Origin: Apostichopus japonicus
Taxonomy: Eukaryota > Echinodermata > Holothuroidea > Aspidochirotida > Stichopodidae
Length of the DNA: 64,000 nt
Assembly: GCF_037975245.1 (NCBI RefSeq)
Contig: NC_092563.1
Span: forward strand, 2,009,001 to 2,073,000
Direction: 5' to 3'
Positions 46,901 to 56,500 of the stretch are shown one piece after another. A program made the translations under genes and the position numbers. The notes below the pieces were generated by a model, which saw nothing but the letters and a program-made list of their open reading frames with translations, ran no database searches and was not told the DNA's origin. How positions within the stretch are numbered: the stretch's first letter is position 1; the number at the start of each line of letters is the position of its first letter.

Positions 46901-47897
46901 TCATCCAATCATCCTTTCTCTCTTCTTGCAACACCAAGGATCGCCTTTCTATTTGTCTCTTACTTTAATAGTAAGTTTGAAAGAAGATATGTTCAGTGAC
47001 AGCCAAGGCCATAGTTAAGAGTTGGAGGGGGGGACCAACAATTTAAGGAGGGGCACAAGACTCATGTCTTGTAACTAGTGATATTTTTGTAAACATGATG
47101 GTAGGTCAGATGGGAGGGGGCACCTCCACATGGGGGGTACGGGGGGATCTGGCTATGTGCCTGGTGGCATCTCTGTATCATGGGGATGCCTTTCATTACC
47201 ATAGTCGCTCTCTCACAAAATTCACTCCAGTTAGGGTCCATTTTGACGTGTTTTTTCTAAACCGACGGAATCAGGTGGTAATTTCCTCTCAATAGTTAAT
47301 GACCAAAAGTCTTCAGCCCTGGTAGCTAGTTGTTAATTCTGGGATATAGTATTTGAAAGTTGTTTTCAAAAAAATTGTTCCAATGGCTTTCTTTCCAAAT
47401 TTTCCAAAATTGTTCTTTTATATATCATCCATCGTGATATAAAATGCATTTATGTTATTGCTCATGCTCAAAAAACTATTAATAAAAACTTGTTTCGATG
47501 ACATCCAGTAATTGAAAGACATGAACGAGTGAAAACTTGATCTCTAGATCCTCTCGTTGTGGTTTGCTATTTTTTCAAAGTACATTAGTTAATTAACAAC
47601 AGAAAACTCTTTCATCATTTTTGAACATTTTTGAATGGGAAACAGATAAGTAATCGTCATTCATAAATATCGACACCGGTAGGTCTTAAGGTATATGTCG
47701 GTATTAGGGCAAGTATATTACTAAGTATTAAAGTAACTATACAGAACTCAGAAACTCAGTACATTTATATCTTTTTTTTACAGGCATTTTATTTTGCCGG
47801 TGTCAGTCTTTTGACGTATGCCTGTGCAGCCATCTTCTCTCTTACCGTGGAGTTTCCATTGGTCGGTCTTGAGAAGTTGTTCATACCAAGAAACTGA
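34751..47897 (+). CDS. nrf-6: NRF-6-like multipass O-acyltransferase (nose resistant to fluoxetine family)
   Basis: Fifteen exons: 34751-34943, 35639-35827, 36950-37028, 37709-37814, 37972-38186, 38904-39083, 39727-39820, 40339-40431, 41085-41253, 43468-43547, 44291-44410, 45261-45399, 45802-45988, 46828-46970 and 47784-47897; about 700 residues. A signal peptide (MIVHKLLLVVVLSSFHLSC) leads into a cysteine-rich NRF domain (ALDSFGKPGAGILAG, GHFDEC, GLCAPKECSD). It is followed by an acyltransferase-3 membrane domain with NGIRVLSILWVILGHVFSF, VDSFFFLSGLLV, RLTPAM, WVWYLANDMQF and TYTAYLIHP. The family is named for C. elegans nrf-6/ndg-4, implicated in lipid and drug uptake; the acyl substrate is unknown. 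All junctions after exon 2 agree in phase; exon 1 to 2 does not, so a small exon or different first exon is likely. The intron before exon 10 contains the decoy array. Confidence 0.93.
35639..35827 (+). CDS. nrf-6: NRF-like exon 2 (NRF domain)
   Basis: Sixty-three residues include SFIQALDSFGKPGAGILAGN and WLGHFDECTSL, the most conserved NRF-domain signature. Acceptor AATGCAG, donor GTAAGT. Confidence 0.92.
36950..37028 (+). CDS. nrf-6: NRF-like exon 3
   Basis: IPFTYGLCAPKECSDVDIY and a tail of GIDFFI, matching the family's G-C-P..C element. Acceptor TCTCAATAG, donor GTTGGT. Confidence 0.9.
37709..37814 (+). CDS. nrf-6: NRF-like exon 4
   Basis: It encodes KIPGLDGIISLEASSLPTCT then DAKFIVTV, ending at the first membrane segment. 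It joins exon 3 in phase 1. Acceptor ATCTTCCAG, donor GTAAGG. Confidence 0.85.
37972..38186 (+). CDS. nrf-6: NRF-like exon 5 (first membrane segment and loop)
   Basis: IFFSLLFLLVIASSLYHAWY is a membrane helix followed by a hydrophilic loop. Two donors 15 bp apart (GTGAGG at 38172 and GTAAGC at 38187) keep the same phase, so five residues (EVGPG region) may be optional. Confidence 0.88.
38904..39083 (+). CDS. nrf-6: NRF-like exon 6 (acyltransferase-3 start)
   Basis: It contains FHSVIFSFALPNNLPKLLSG and then GIRVLSILWVILGHVFSFPM, which carries the conserved Arg and His of the acyltransferase-3 family. Acceptor TTTTTACAG, donor GTGAGT. Confidence 0.94.
39727..39820 (+). CDS. nrf-6: NRF-like exon 7
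   Basis: NPLTGLGWFQRFGFLLVSNA and FFSVDSFFFL, matching the family's VD(S/T)FFFLSG helix, whose serine codon is split with exon 8. Confidence 0.93.
40339..40431 (+). CDS. nrf-6: NRF-like exon 8
   Basis: It encodes GLLVTYLTLKQLKKSDGHIP and WRWFYFHRYW, leading to the conserved R-L-T-P of exon 9. Acceptor CTCTCAAG, donor GTAAAG. Confidence 0.92.
41085..41253 (+). CDS. nrf-6: NRF-like exon 9
   Basis: LTPAMAVTMLFYVFITPYF is followed by CPKYWWTNLLYINNFYP. It ends ATA|GTGAGT in phase 0 and must join the exon at 43468 across the decoy array. Confidence 0.94.
41394..43467. repeat. 87-bp minisatellite built from an acceptor site plus exon start
   Basis: About 23 tandem copies each contain (T)TTCTAG|TGTATTGGTTGGGTTTGG and then TATCTGGCTAAC, the 3' splice site and first 30 bases of exon 10. 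They are followed by about 50 bp of intron-like sequence (CATTGTTTTATCTTGACTGT, TCACTAACTCCATTGT). The period is 87 bp, which leaves a long open frame of 29-residue repeats on the minus strand. Copies vary (TTGTAG or CTGTAG acceptors, GGTACC for GGTATC). In the sense frame each copy meets TAA at codon 21. Confidence 0.95.
43468..43547 (+). CDS. nrf-6: NRF-like exon 10 (true exon after the decoy array)
   Basis: CIGWVWYLANDMQFFIISPL and then IILPLY. The signature WYLANDMQF is diagnostic of the family. Only this last copy of the repeated acceptor continues into GATATGCAGTTCTTCATC; all the upstream copies diverge after CTGGCTAAC. Confidence 0.95.
44291..44410 (+). CDS. nrf-6: NRF-like exon 11
   Basis: A membrane segment IPWLGMSLIAVLCAGSMCAT, then a short loop DITDIT. 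Acceptor CATTACAG, donor GTAGGT. Confidence 0.92.
45261..45399 (+). CDS. nrf-6: NRF-like exon 12
   Basis: It contains YNKPYCRITPYLVGMLLGYV, the family's Y.KP..R..PY..G...GY element. Acceptor TATTAACAG, donor GTAAGA. Confidence 0.94.
45802..45988 (+). CDS. nrf-6: NRF-like exon 13
   Basis: Two membrane helices (LLGWIVATGIAFACIFSLYN and AWGVFLAWVVFACHYGYG) flank a loop. Acceptor TTTCAG, donor GTACAA. Confidence 0.93.
46828..46970 (+). CDS. nrf-6: NRF-like exon 14
   Basis: GWVNSLLGHPAWAPLGRLTY then TAYLIHPIILSLF, matching the conserved LG.LTY..YL.H motif. Acceptor TTCCTCAG, donor GTAAGT. Confidence 0.94.
47784..47897 (+). CDS. nrf-6: NRF-like exon 15 (C-terminus)
   Basis: A final membrane helix (FAGVSLLTYACAAIFSLTVE) is followed by FPLVGLEKLFIPRN and TGA. 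The E-x-P-x-x-x-L-E-K ending is typical of the family. Confidence 0.93.
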   Translation, partial: AFYFAGVSLLTYACAAIFSLTVEFPLVGLEKLFIPRN

Positions 47898-48462
47898 ACA
47901 ACTTATTGCGATCATTTTGTGATATTTAATGGGAAAAAATTGTCCAATCTGGGATGTCTGCATTTCTTAAGTGTCTTGATGAAAAGTGATATATTTTTTA
48001 TCCTCTTTTTTGATATTGATTTGAAATTTGATGGTAGAAATCAGATGGCCAGGGATTGTTATTTCTTAAATGTTACATTTGATTATTTTTTTAGTATATT
48101 GAATTTACAAATGTTTATAGTTGTCAATTTATAGGAATTGGAGTGATTAGTGTGAATGTTGGCGCAATACAACAGATCAGCTACTCCTTGCTCACTGAAG
48201 GCACAAGGTCATGAACGATACCATATTTCATAAAATCAAAGTAATTTTATAATTTGCTATTACATAATGCCTAATAATATCCTTTAACCAGTTACATCAT
48301 GCAAACGAACACAGTATTCTATCGATCCTCGCAGACAGGATGATAATACAAATATCGTAACCACAACTAATACATCGTATGTGACATAGCTTCTTTACTT
48401 CCAAACTTAAGACATATTTTATTTCTTTATGCTTACAATGAAACTGAAGCACCAGAGTAATA

Positions 48463-48945
48463 TTGTTCATGCCAAACACATGTCTGATCATTGTCATGGC
48501 AACACTATTGGAATACAGAGAAAAGGAAAACGAGAAATTACATTCATCACGTAAGAGATCAAAATTTACCAATGAATTGGGGTTACAGTTAAGCAATTTG
48601 ATTGCTGTCGTTATATATCAATGTTTAAACTTTTATAAACTAAGATTCAAGAGGAGTACTCTCCTATATTTTGGTATGTGTCTGCTTAACATTCTATTAC
48701 TATTTGTAGAAAATTTAGTCATTTTTACTTTGCCCAAAGTTGTATTTGAAAAAGGTTTCAACTTTACAAAAGAATTTTCATCAGATAATCAAGGAATTGT
48801 AAAGGTGATTGTCGACCAGTCTACCATATTAATTGTGGTTTTTTTATTTTATTTTTTTCTCATGAAATCTGTCGCTTACAAATCTCATTTTCATCATAAA
48901 ACCATAAAAGTATTTTTCACTTTGCCAAAGAATTTTAAAGCATAG
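48463..48945 (+). CDS. Unrecognised 160-codon open frame (doubtful gene)
   Basis: This is the longest uninterrupted frame in the window, 570 bp after the NRF-like stop and on the same strand. The product is lysine-rich with two hydrophobic segments (STLLYFGMCLLNILLLFVEN and STILIVVFLFYFFLM). I do not recognise it. The region is AT-rich and may simply be 3' untranslated sequence of the NRF-like gene. Chance is a real alternative. Confidence 0.2.
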   Translation: MFMPNTCLIIVMATLLEYREKENEKLHSSRKRSKFTNELGLQLSNLIAVVIYQCLNFYKLRFKRSTLLYFGMCLLNILLLFVENLVIFTLPKVVFEKGFNFTKEFSSDNQGIVKVIVDQSTILIVVFLFYFFLMKSVAYKSHFHHKTIKVFFTLPKNFKA

Positions 48946-49287
48946 TTCAACATAAAAAATTACCTGTTTCAATATTTCGTGGGCCTGCTTTTAAATCAAT
49001 TTTAACTGACCTCAATATGTAATTTTATATATATATATATATATATATCAAAAATATTTTTTTGTGAAATGTAATGAAATATATACTAAATTAGAAATAA
49101 TTTCTTACTCTCATAGCATTCCTTTACTGTTGTCTGTTCTTTCGAAACGTACCAAAACTCTTCTTTTTTTTGACCCTCCAAATGACCCTCGAAGTTGGTG
49201 TTTCCGGAAAACTTCTCCTTTTAAGGCCAGTCAAAAGCCATTTGCTATTTTGGGGAGCATGCATATATTGAGGGGGGTGGGGGAGGG

Positions 49288-49460
49288 GGCGGGCTTAATT
49301 CTAACATACTTGGGGATTACACTGAATTCTATCATACTTGGAGATTACACTGAACTCTACAATTCTACTTGGGGATTACACTGAATTCTACAGTTCCAAC
49401 ATACTTAGGGATTACACTGAATTCAACAATTCCAACATACTTGGGGATTACACTGATACA
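49288..49460. repeat. ~37-bp imperfect tandem repeat
   Basis: Five copies of ACTTGGGGATTACACTGAATTC..ACAATTCCAACAT with internal differences. Confidence 0.8.
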
Positions 49461-50767
49461 AGGTTACAATGGTGCCTTTGACCAATAACCCTGAATAAAT
49501 TCAATCAGGAACGAGCTATTGTCTTGTCCGGACTATACTCTTATCAGCAAACCGTGAGCTGTTGACATTCACACAAACCACTGTTCTTGATATCATATAC
49601 AGCTAATGACTGTTGGTGATTGGTTTAATTTAAAGGTATAACTTGAGAATTGTACTCATTATCTCGTGGCTATCAAGGTCACCAACCAATCTCTGTATAT
49701 CAAAAGATAAGTCAAACAGTGCCCTTTGCAGTAAACAAGGGCAGTTAACAAAAACTAATTAGTAACAGCTTATATCTAGACAGAACTTTAACTGATAATC
49801 CTATTAATCAGTCACAATGGTAAAATTTATCCCTTTCCAATATCAATAGACTGATATGTACTACATTTACAATCTTTGTTTGACCTACTGTATATTTTAC
49901 CTCAGTGGTTCCAAAATTTCTTTGGTTCTATAAAAGTATTTCACATATAGTGCGATAGAGCATAGATTGATATCCTTCAGACTGACTATCACCTTCTCCA
50001 GCCTCCCCTACCCCATAACCCCAAACCCCCCCCCCCTCGGTCATGGCCCGAACAATAATTGACTTTCCCTGCTATGGGTCAATTTTAGCTACATTGAAGA
50101 TTAGTCTGATACTGCCTTTGTCCTCAAATCTCAACCATGTGTGAGGTTCCCCATGTGTTAGTACAAACACTTGTCTCTCCACGGAGAGATTTATAGAAGA
50201 TTAGTCCGATTACTGCCCTGGTCCTCAAATCTCCAATCAGAAAATTATATGTAAACTGATTACTTCAATACAGAGAACTCTGTGTAATGTTTCATCCTCT
50301 AACTTAACATATTTTAGAAGTTCAATAGTACTTTTCTATTGTTGTTTTAATAATCTCGGACAGGGATATCATAAATAAATTTGAAATTCGCAAAGGTATC
50401 GTTGGCTTAAACAGGATTGGAACCAGTCTTTGCAGGATCCAGTTCTGTGGGCACTGAACAAGAGAGTGTTAGGAGGGGGAGTGTGGGGTGAGGGAGGGCG
50501 GGGGAGTAAATGCTTCTTTTCAACCTCACATAAATTCAATCATAGTTATCACAATTTTTGAGGAGAATGTATATATATATATCTCTTTCGAGATCCGGCT
50601 TTAGGAATCACAAATGATTTCGAGTTGGTTAGAATCATGTTTGATCTCTAGAGTAAGGCAAAATATGTCACCAAAAATAGAACTGGTATTGTTCGATACA
50701 GGTGACAAATGCCTACAGTAGAATTACGACCTTCCTTACCGGTTTCGAACCTTTGGACATACAATCA

Positions 50768-50966
50768 GCGTCCATAGCCTAGTTGGTTAGGGTGTCCGCG
50801 TACAAAGCGGGAGGCCCAGGTTCGAATCCCGGTGGAGGTTGGAAGTTTATTCACTGTTCTTGATTTTCCAACTCATTACGATTTTCATTCATATATATAT
50901 ATATTTATATATATATGCATACATATATATGCATATATATATATATATGCATATATATATATATAT
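50768..50966 (+). mobile_element. tRNA-derived SINE head with AT-repeat tail
   Basis: Positions 50768-50839 look like a tRNA. There is an A box TAGCCTAGTTGG, a perfect B box GGTTCGAATCC, a 5-bp anticodon stem (TCCGC/GCGGG) with a 7-base loop GTACAAA, and an acceptor pair GCGTCCA/TGGAGGT with one mismatch. The anticodon would be ACA, which is not a normal animal tRNA. An unrelated body follows, then (AT)n with ATGC interruptions to 50966. A tRNA-derived SINE fits better than a working tRNA. Confidence 0.65.
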
Positions 50967-52256
50967 CACCAACGGAAAACTTACAGGGAATTTTTAAGAA
51001 ATTTGAAAGAAAATTGTGTTTGTCCGCACCAAGTACAGTTTGAAATATCAACATGCCAGGACTAGAGAGATGAATAATGGAACATTTGTACGGAAGAACA
51101 ATATATAACAATAAATGGAACAACAAAGAAAGAATTATTATACATTAATAATATTTTCCATTATAAAAAATTCAATCTCTTGGTATTGGTTAAAGTATGG
51201 TACAAAATACAATATAATCAGTCTTTGATTTTTATAATAAACATTTGAGAACAAAAATTACTGGCTTCAGACAATTGAATAATATTTCCAGGAGTGTAGT
51301 ATAAAATAGACAGCTAAAACAACACAAAGGCAGATTTTTTTTCTGATTTTCATTGATTTCATCAGTTAATGTATGTTAAATTAACAGAAATACTATTACC
51401 ACATTAAATTCAGGAAAATATTTTATTACCGATAAAAAAAAAAAAAACAGACAATCTGGGGAAAAAACTGGAATGCTACAATTCGGAATAAGAAGACCTG
51501 ATTTTTCTTATCCTGAAAGCAAACCTCAGCTTAAAATCATAAAATGCACCTGAAATAATTTGCTTTACATCATACAGAGGCCCCAAGGTAGCCACGGCTA
51601 GTGTTCTTATTGCAATTTTAACAGCAACACTAAAATTAATTAGGATTTAAATGCTTGGAACAAAAATATGGTCTGCATGTGTTTGTGACATGAAAACTTG
51701 TTGCTTTCAGAGTTGCAGAAACTAAATGTGTCATATGAATCCATTAATTGAGATATGTACAGTAACATTTAAATGATACATCTTCTTATGTATGAGTTAC
51801 GTGTGAGTTGTCTTAAATCTTTGGTTGAGTTAAGGATCCACATTTGTGACATTTTAAGAAAGCAATGTAAAACATGCAGCAGAAAACCAATATTTTATGA
51901 TAAAAATGAGAAAATGATATTTAAACATTTTATTGAGGTTTGGGATAAATAAAATTAAGTCCATGATAGTGTTTGGAAAATATCCTTGACTGTCTCAGAG
52001 TCTGCTATATAACAGAAAAGGAAAAACTGTTGTCCCTAGAGTTAAAAGAAAAAAATGGAATACTACTTATAAAATTGAAACCATGATCAATTTTTTGCTG
52101 ATCCTAAAAAGAAAATTAACCAGTGAGATAAATTTAATGGTTACATCACTATATAACCATTAAATCACTTTTAAAGGTCATCACTATTGCCTCTAAAAAG
52201 CCAAACTTGGCTGACAGGTTTATAAGTAGTTTCTTCATGGTTGCAACTCAAAAACT

Positions 52257-53045
52257 ACTGCAAGACGATGAGACCCACTCACCAAACTATTTCAAGACAA
52301 TAAGGCCGACTTAACCACATATTCACAGACAACGAGACCGACTCACCGAACTATTCACAGACAATGAGACCGACTCACCGAACCATTCACAGACTATGAG
52401 ACCGACTCACCGAACCATTCACAGACAATGAGACCGACTCACTGAACCATTCACAGACAATGAGACCGACTCACCGAACTATTCACAGACAATGAGACCG
52501 ACTCACCGAACTATTCACAGACAATGAGACCGACTCACTGAACCATTCACAGACAATGAGACCGACTCACTGAACCATTCACAGACAATGAGACCGACTC
52601 ATTGAACCATTCACAGACAATGAGACCGACTCATTGAACCATTCACAGACAATGAGACCGACTCACTGAACCATTCACAGACAATGAGACCGACTCACTG
52701 AACCATTCACAGACAATGAGACCGACTCACTGAACCATTCACAGACAATGAGACCGACTCACTGAACTATTCACAGACAATGAGACCGACTCATTGAACT
52801 ATTCACAGACAATGAGACCGACTCACTGAACTATTCACAGACAATGAGACTGACTCATTGAACTATTCACAGACAATGAGACCGACTCATTGAACTATTC
52901 ACAGACAATGAGACCGACTCATTGAACTATTCACAGACAATGAGACCGACTCACTGAACTATTCACAGACAATGAGACGGACTCATTGAACCATTCACAG
53001 ACAATGAGGTTTACTACCTAATTATTCACAGGCACTGAGAACGAC
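52257..53045. repeat. 32-bp minisatellite, about 23 copies
   Basis: The unit is ACAATGAGACCGACTCACTG then AACCATTCACAG, with variants at CACCG/CACTG/CATTG and ACCATT/ACTATT. Repeats are contiguous without spacers. The ends are degenerate. Confidence 0.95.
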
Positions 53046-53190
53046 TCACAACGTCTGTCAGAGAAAATTCTTTAAATCTTTTCTTTAGAATTCTTCTTGA
53101 GGTCTCAACTTGACTGCACAGTGAACACCTTTAACTTTATAACACACTAAGTGGCTATAATGATGACCTTTAACTATATATTGCAGCATT

Positions 53191-53196
53191 TTTATT
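53191..53196 (-). terminator. Possible DHRS4 poly(A) signal
   Basis: AATAAA on the minus strand, 289 bases after the DHRS4 stop. It is the first canonical hexamer seen there; use is inferred. Confidence 0.35.
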
Positions 53197-53484
53197 AAAG
53201 CTTATGATTTTCTTTCTTTCATTAATTTTTTTTTTGGCACATCATAATATTAATCAATGAAAATAAAATAAAAAAGATTTTTTTTCTCCCCTTCAAATTT
53301 AAAAGATCTTGCTTTGCACAGAATGTTTTTTAATTCATAATATACACTTCAAGAAACAAAGACAACTCGGGCAGAATGTGACACAAAAAAATTGCCATGA
53401 ATACAGAAGACGCATGAAGTTGTTATATTCCAGTACTGGCCAAGTCCTATTCCATTGTTCTTTGGTACATGGAGCAGAGACAGC

Positions 53485-53599
53485 TCACATTCGAGAGGGT
53501 TGTCCTCCGGCGATGACCATGTTCTCTCCGGTGATGTAGGAGGCGTCGTCCGAGACCAAGAAAGCTACGGCTCCGGCACATTCCTCTGGCTGGCCCACT
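53485..53599 (-). CDS. DHRS4: DHRS4 last exon
   Basis: VGQPEECAGAVAFLVSDDAS then YITGENMVIAGGQPSRM and TGA. The C-terminal SRM resembles the PTS1 tripeptide SRL of vertebrate DHRS4. Acceptor GATTGCAG. Confidence 0.95.
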
Positions 53600-56500
53600 C
53601 TGCAATCCGAGAAATAATTCAGTTTGATCTGTTTGTCGACATTTCCAGTTAATTGGACAGATATGATGTCATGGTTTATGTACTCAACAGCATTCATTTG
53701 ATTCATTCCACTCATTCCTTCATTAAAATTTCATTCCAATTTCATTCATTCCAAAAGTTCATTCAAGTGAAGTTTTTATTTTATTAATTCCAAGTTAATT
53801 CATTCATTGTTGAGGTTTACTATCGCTTTTTTCCTTCTTCTGGAGATTGGGGTGAGGAGGTGGGGGGGGGAGGGGCATCATTCCTTCGAAAGGAAAATGG
53901 TATTTGTCTAAATTTACGTAATCCCAGTAAATCAATACTGCATGAAATTACTATATATGTTGAATGTAATTGTCTGTTAATACCTTTCCAACAGAAAACA
54001 ACTGATATAGCAATGTACATTACCTTCCCATGGAGACTGACGAAAGATTCTTTTGAAGGACCTCCTCATTTTCAGTGAGCTGCCAAAGACAGGAGAAAAT
54101 ATGATATTTGTAAACCTTTTGTGCACTATTCTTTAAAGATAGGCATTTCGACCTGTCAACATTTTTCTGAAAATGTTAACTAAAACTCTGGTTTGGATGT
54201 ACATTTTGGTCTTTCATTACTCAGAATCAGGCTGAAACACACATGCGTTATCAGCCCTCCCCTCCCCCACCCTCCCCCCCATGTCCAGCTTTTAGGATAT
54301 GGTGGGGGACTGTGGCTATAGAGTTGTTCAAGCATTGAAATGTGTTCAAGAAGGTTTAATTGGTCACATATAAATTTTAAGAATAATATCTACCATTTAA
54401 GTATACACATAGACAAATAACTTTATTTTGCAGAGTAACATTGAAAACATAGCTGTTGTTAATCTAGACTCCTACCTTAGAACCCCAACAGAGTATCATG
54501 CAAAAACAAGAAAAACTCAATGTGAAAATGAAAATATGAATAGTTGCTCCTTTTGTTTGCTTTAAAATATTAACACCATGCTATTTCAGCCGTGTTTTAC
54601 TATAACGTTTTATTATAAATGATTAATTTCAGAATTAAGTGCTACACAAAATGTGAAACTCTGTCTTATTTTTCTGTTTTTTACCGATTGATACATATTT
54701 TATTCTTACATTGTACATTATGAAAGGGAATATCGAGGGAAAAAATGGTGAAACTCACAGTTGAGCTGAATTTGGTCTCTATGATGCCTGGAGCGATACC
54801 ATTGACTCTGATCCCTTCACCTGATACGGTGTGTGACAGCGCTTTGGTAAGGCCGAGGATGGCTGTCTTACTGATGGAATAGGCACCAAGAAACTACCAA
54901 ACAAACAAAAGAAATAATAAACAGCAAATGAAGGATAAAAATATATATAAATGGTAGCGATAAATCTAGACGATGTTGTTCAATCAGGAAATCCCCAAGT
55001 GTGGGTCACAAACTTGACGGTTAAGTTTCTTTTCAAATGTTGAAGTAACAGTCGAACTGTTTGAACAGTCGAACAGTCGAACATTATGAGCTTTCTTGTT
55101 GCATGCGATTAAATATAACAGCAAAAACGTGTCCCAGCAACAAAATTGTTGGTGATTGTATTGAATTTGTTGGATACTAGCTTATTTTACAAGTCTTGAT
55201 TTATTGAAATAATCTATAATTTGTAGGATTAATTGCAATCCTAATATCATGTTAAACTTGGCAGGTTTGAACAAGTCATCGAGCAAACACAGCTTTAAAA
55301 TGGTCAAAAGTATGCACCAAAATATACTTCCAATTTTTCTTTAAAGCAGGTCTTGTGGAAGTTCTAACTGCCTAAGTTTGTTTAAAAAAATTAAAAAAGG
55401 GGGGACCAAAGAGGTACTATATGGTCAACTTAATGTCTCATAGAAGACAGTTCTAAAAAGGTGATTGTAGATTCTATAGGTATGAAAACTTCACCACAGA
55501 GGACCAGTCTTTATATTTCTAGCTCATAACCATGGCAACACAGACAGACTGTTAATGTATAGACTCGTTGCCACAAGACGTTAAACGTTATAATAATATG
55601 AAACACTTAAGACAATTTAAGCTAAACTAAACTTTATTAAATAACAAAAATGACTATCTGCCAGTATCTGGTGATTTTTTATACAATAAGCTGAGATCAT
55701 TTTGTTGTAGATTTAAAATAAATGTGATAACAGTACAGTTGGTACGTTATCCAAATTTACAGACAACTTAAACACAAAGGGATGCCCTCGGAACTTTTCC
55801 GTCATGCTTGTGAATCATGCATGCCGCAGGTGAATACGACCAGTTGCTCACACAGGTCCACAGTCTTTTTATTTCTGAAAGTTGGGGTTTATGTCCTCTA
55901 GTAGGATTTTGCCAACTTAAGCCATTCAGATTCAGAAGTAAACATCTTAACTTTGTGAGTGATCGACGATATTTACCACAGACAGACATGCAAGACACCA
56001 AGGCTAAGTCATCAACAAGGACAACCTTCAGAAATAGACTAGTGCTTCTCATTATATTGATGAAATGCATACATTGAGGGTTTAAAATTAGATATTAGTA
56101 GTAAAAGACATTGTATGAACCCTGGTTATCTAACAGTATGTTTGCCTTGACTTATCAGAGCGCAAAGAATGTGATGAACCGTCCTGAAATGAGACGAATA
56201 GCTTCCTTCATCGGTATCATGAATTAAAACAGCTGCAATGTTTGATGATGGCCAGTCATTAGCATAAATTTGCATACGTGTGTTATAGTGTATGTTGGTT
56301 GAAAATCTAATACCTTGGTAGTACATATTCCATTGTAAGCTGGTTGAAATTTAGTACTTTCTTTCCAAAATGGATCTTTTAAAGTATTGAGAAAAGTCTG
56401 TTTTATCATCAAAGCAAATATCAACACTTTGCCAAGACACTACCCAGATTTGCCCACTCTCCTGGTTTGTATCAAATGATCACGCCACTGTGTACTTGCA

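Larger units (their letters stand above)
43548..47783. other. NRF-like gene introns 10-14
   Basis: Ordinary intronic sequence with a G-run near 44834, GTCCAAGTCC-type short repeats near 45530-45610, a T-run after exon 13 and repeated CACTGGATCATT near 46350-46460. The frame 45052-45450 is intron read-through into exon 12. Confidence 0.55.
47898..53484. other. Convergent interval between the NRF-like gene and DHRS4
   Basis: It holds 3' untranslated sequence of both genes, a 160-codon orphan frame (48463-48945), a (TA)n (49027-49048), a ~37-bp array (49288-49460), a two-copy motif GAAGATTAGTC near 50095 and 50198, the SINE head at 50768 and the 32-bp array at 52257-53045. Confidence 0.6.

Noticed and set aside
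50768-50839. Functional tRNA gene
   Set aside because: An acceptor-stem mismatch, an ACA anticodon and the attached SINE-like body and AT tail argue against a working tRNA.
52257-53045. CRISPR-like 32-bp repeat array
   Set aside because: Units are contiguous with no unique spacers, there are no cas genes, and the surrounding DNA is an animal genome. It is a minisatellite.
55768-56427. Overlapping frames of 66-100 codons in a DHRS4 intron
   Set aside because: No family similarity, no splice logic, and frames on both strands overlap each other.
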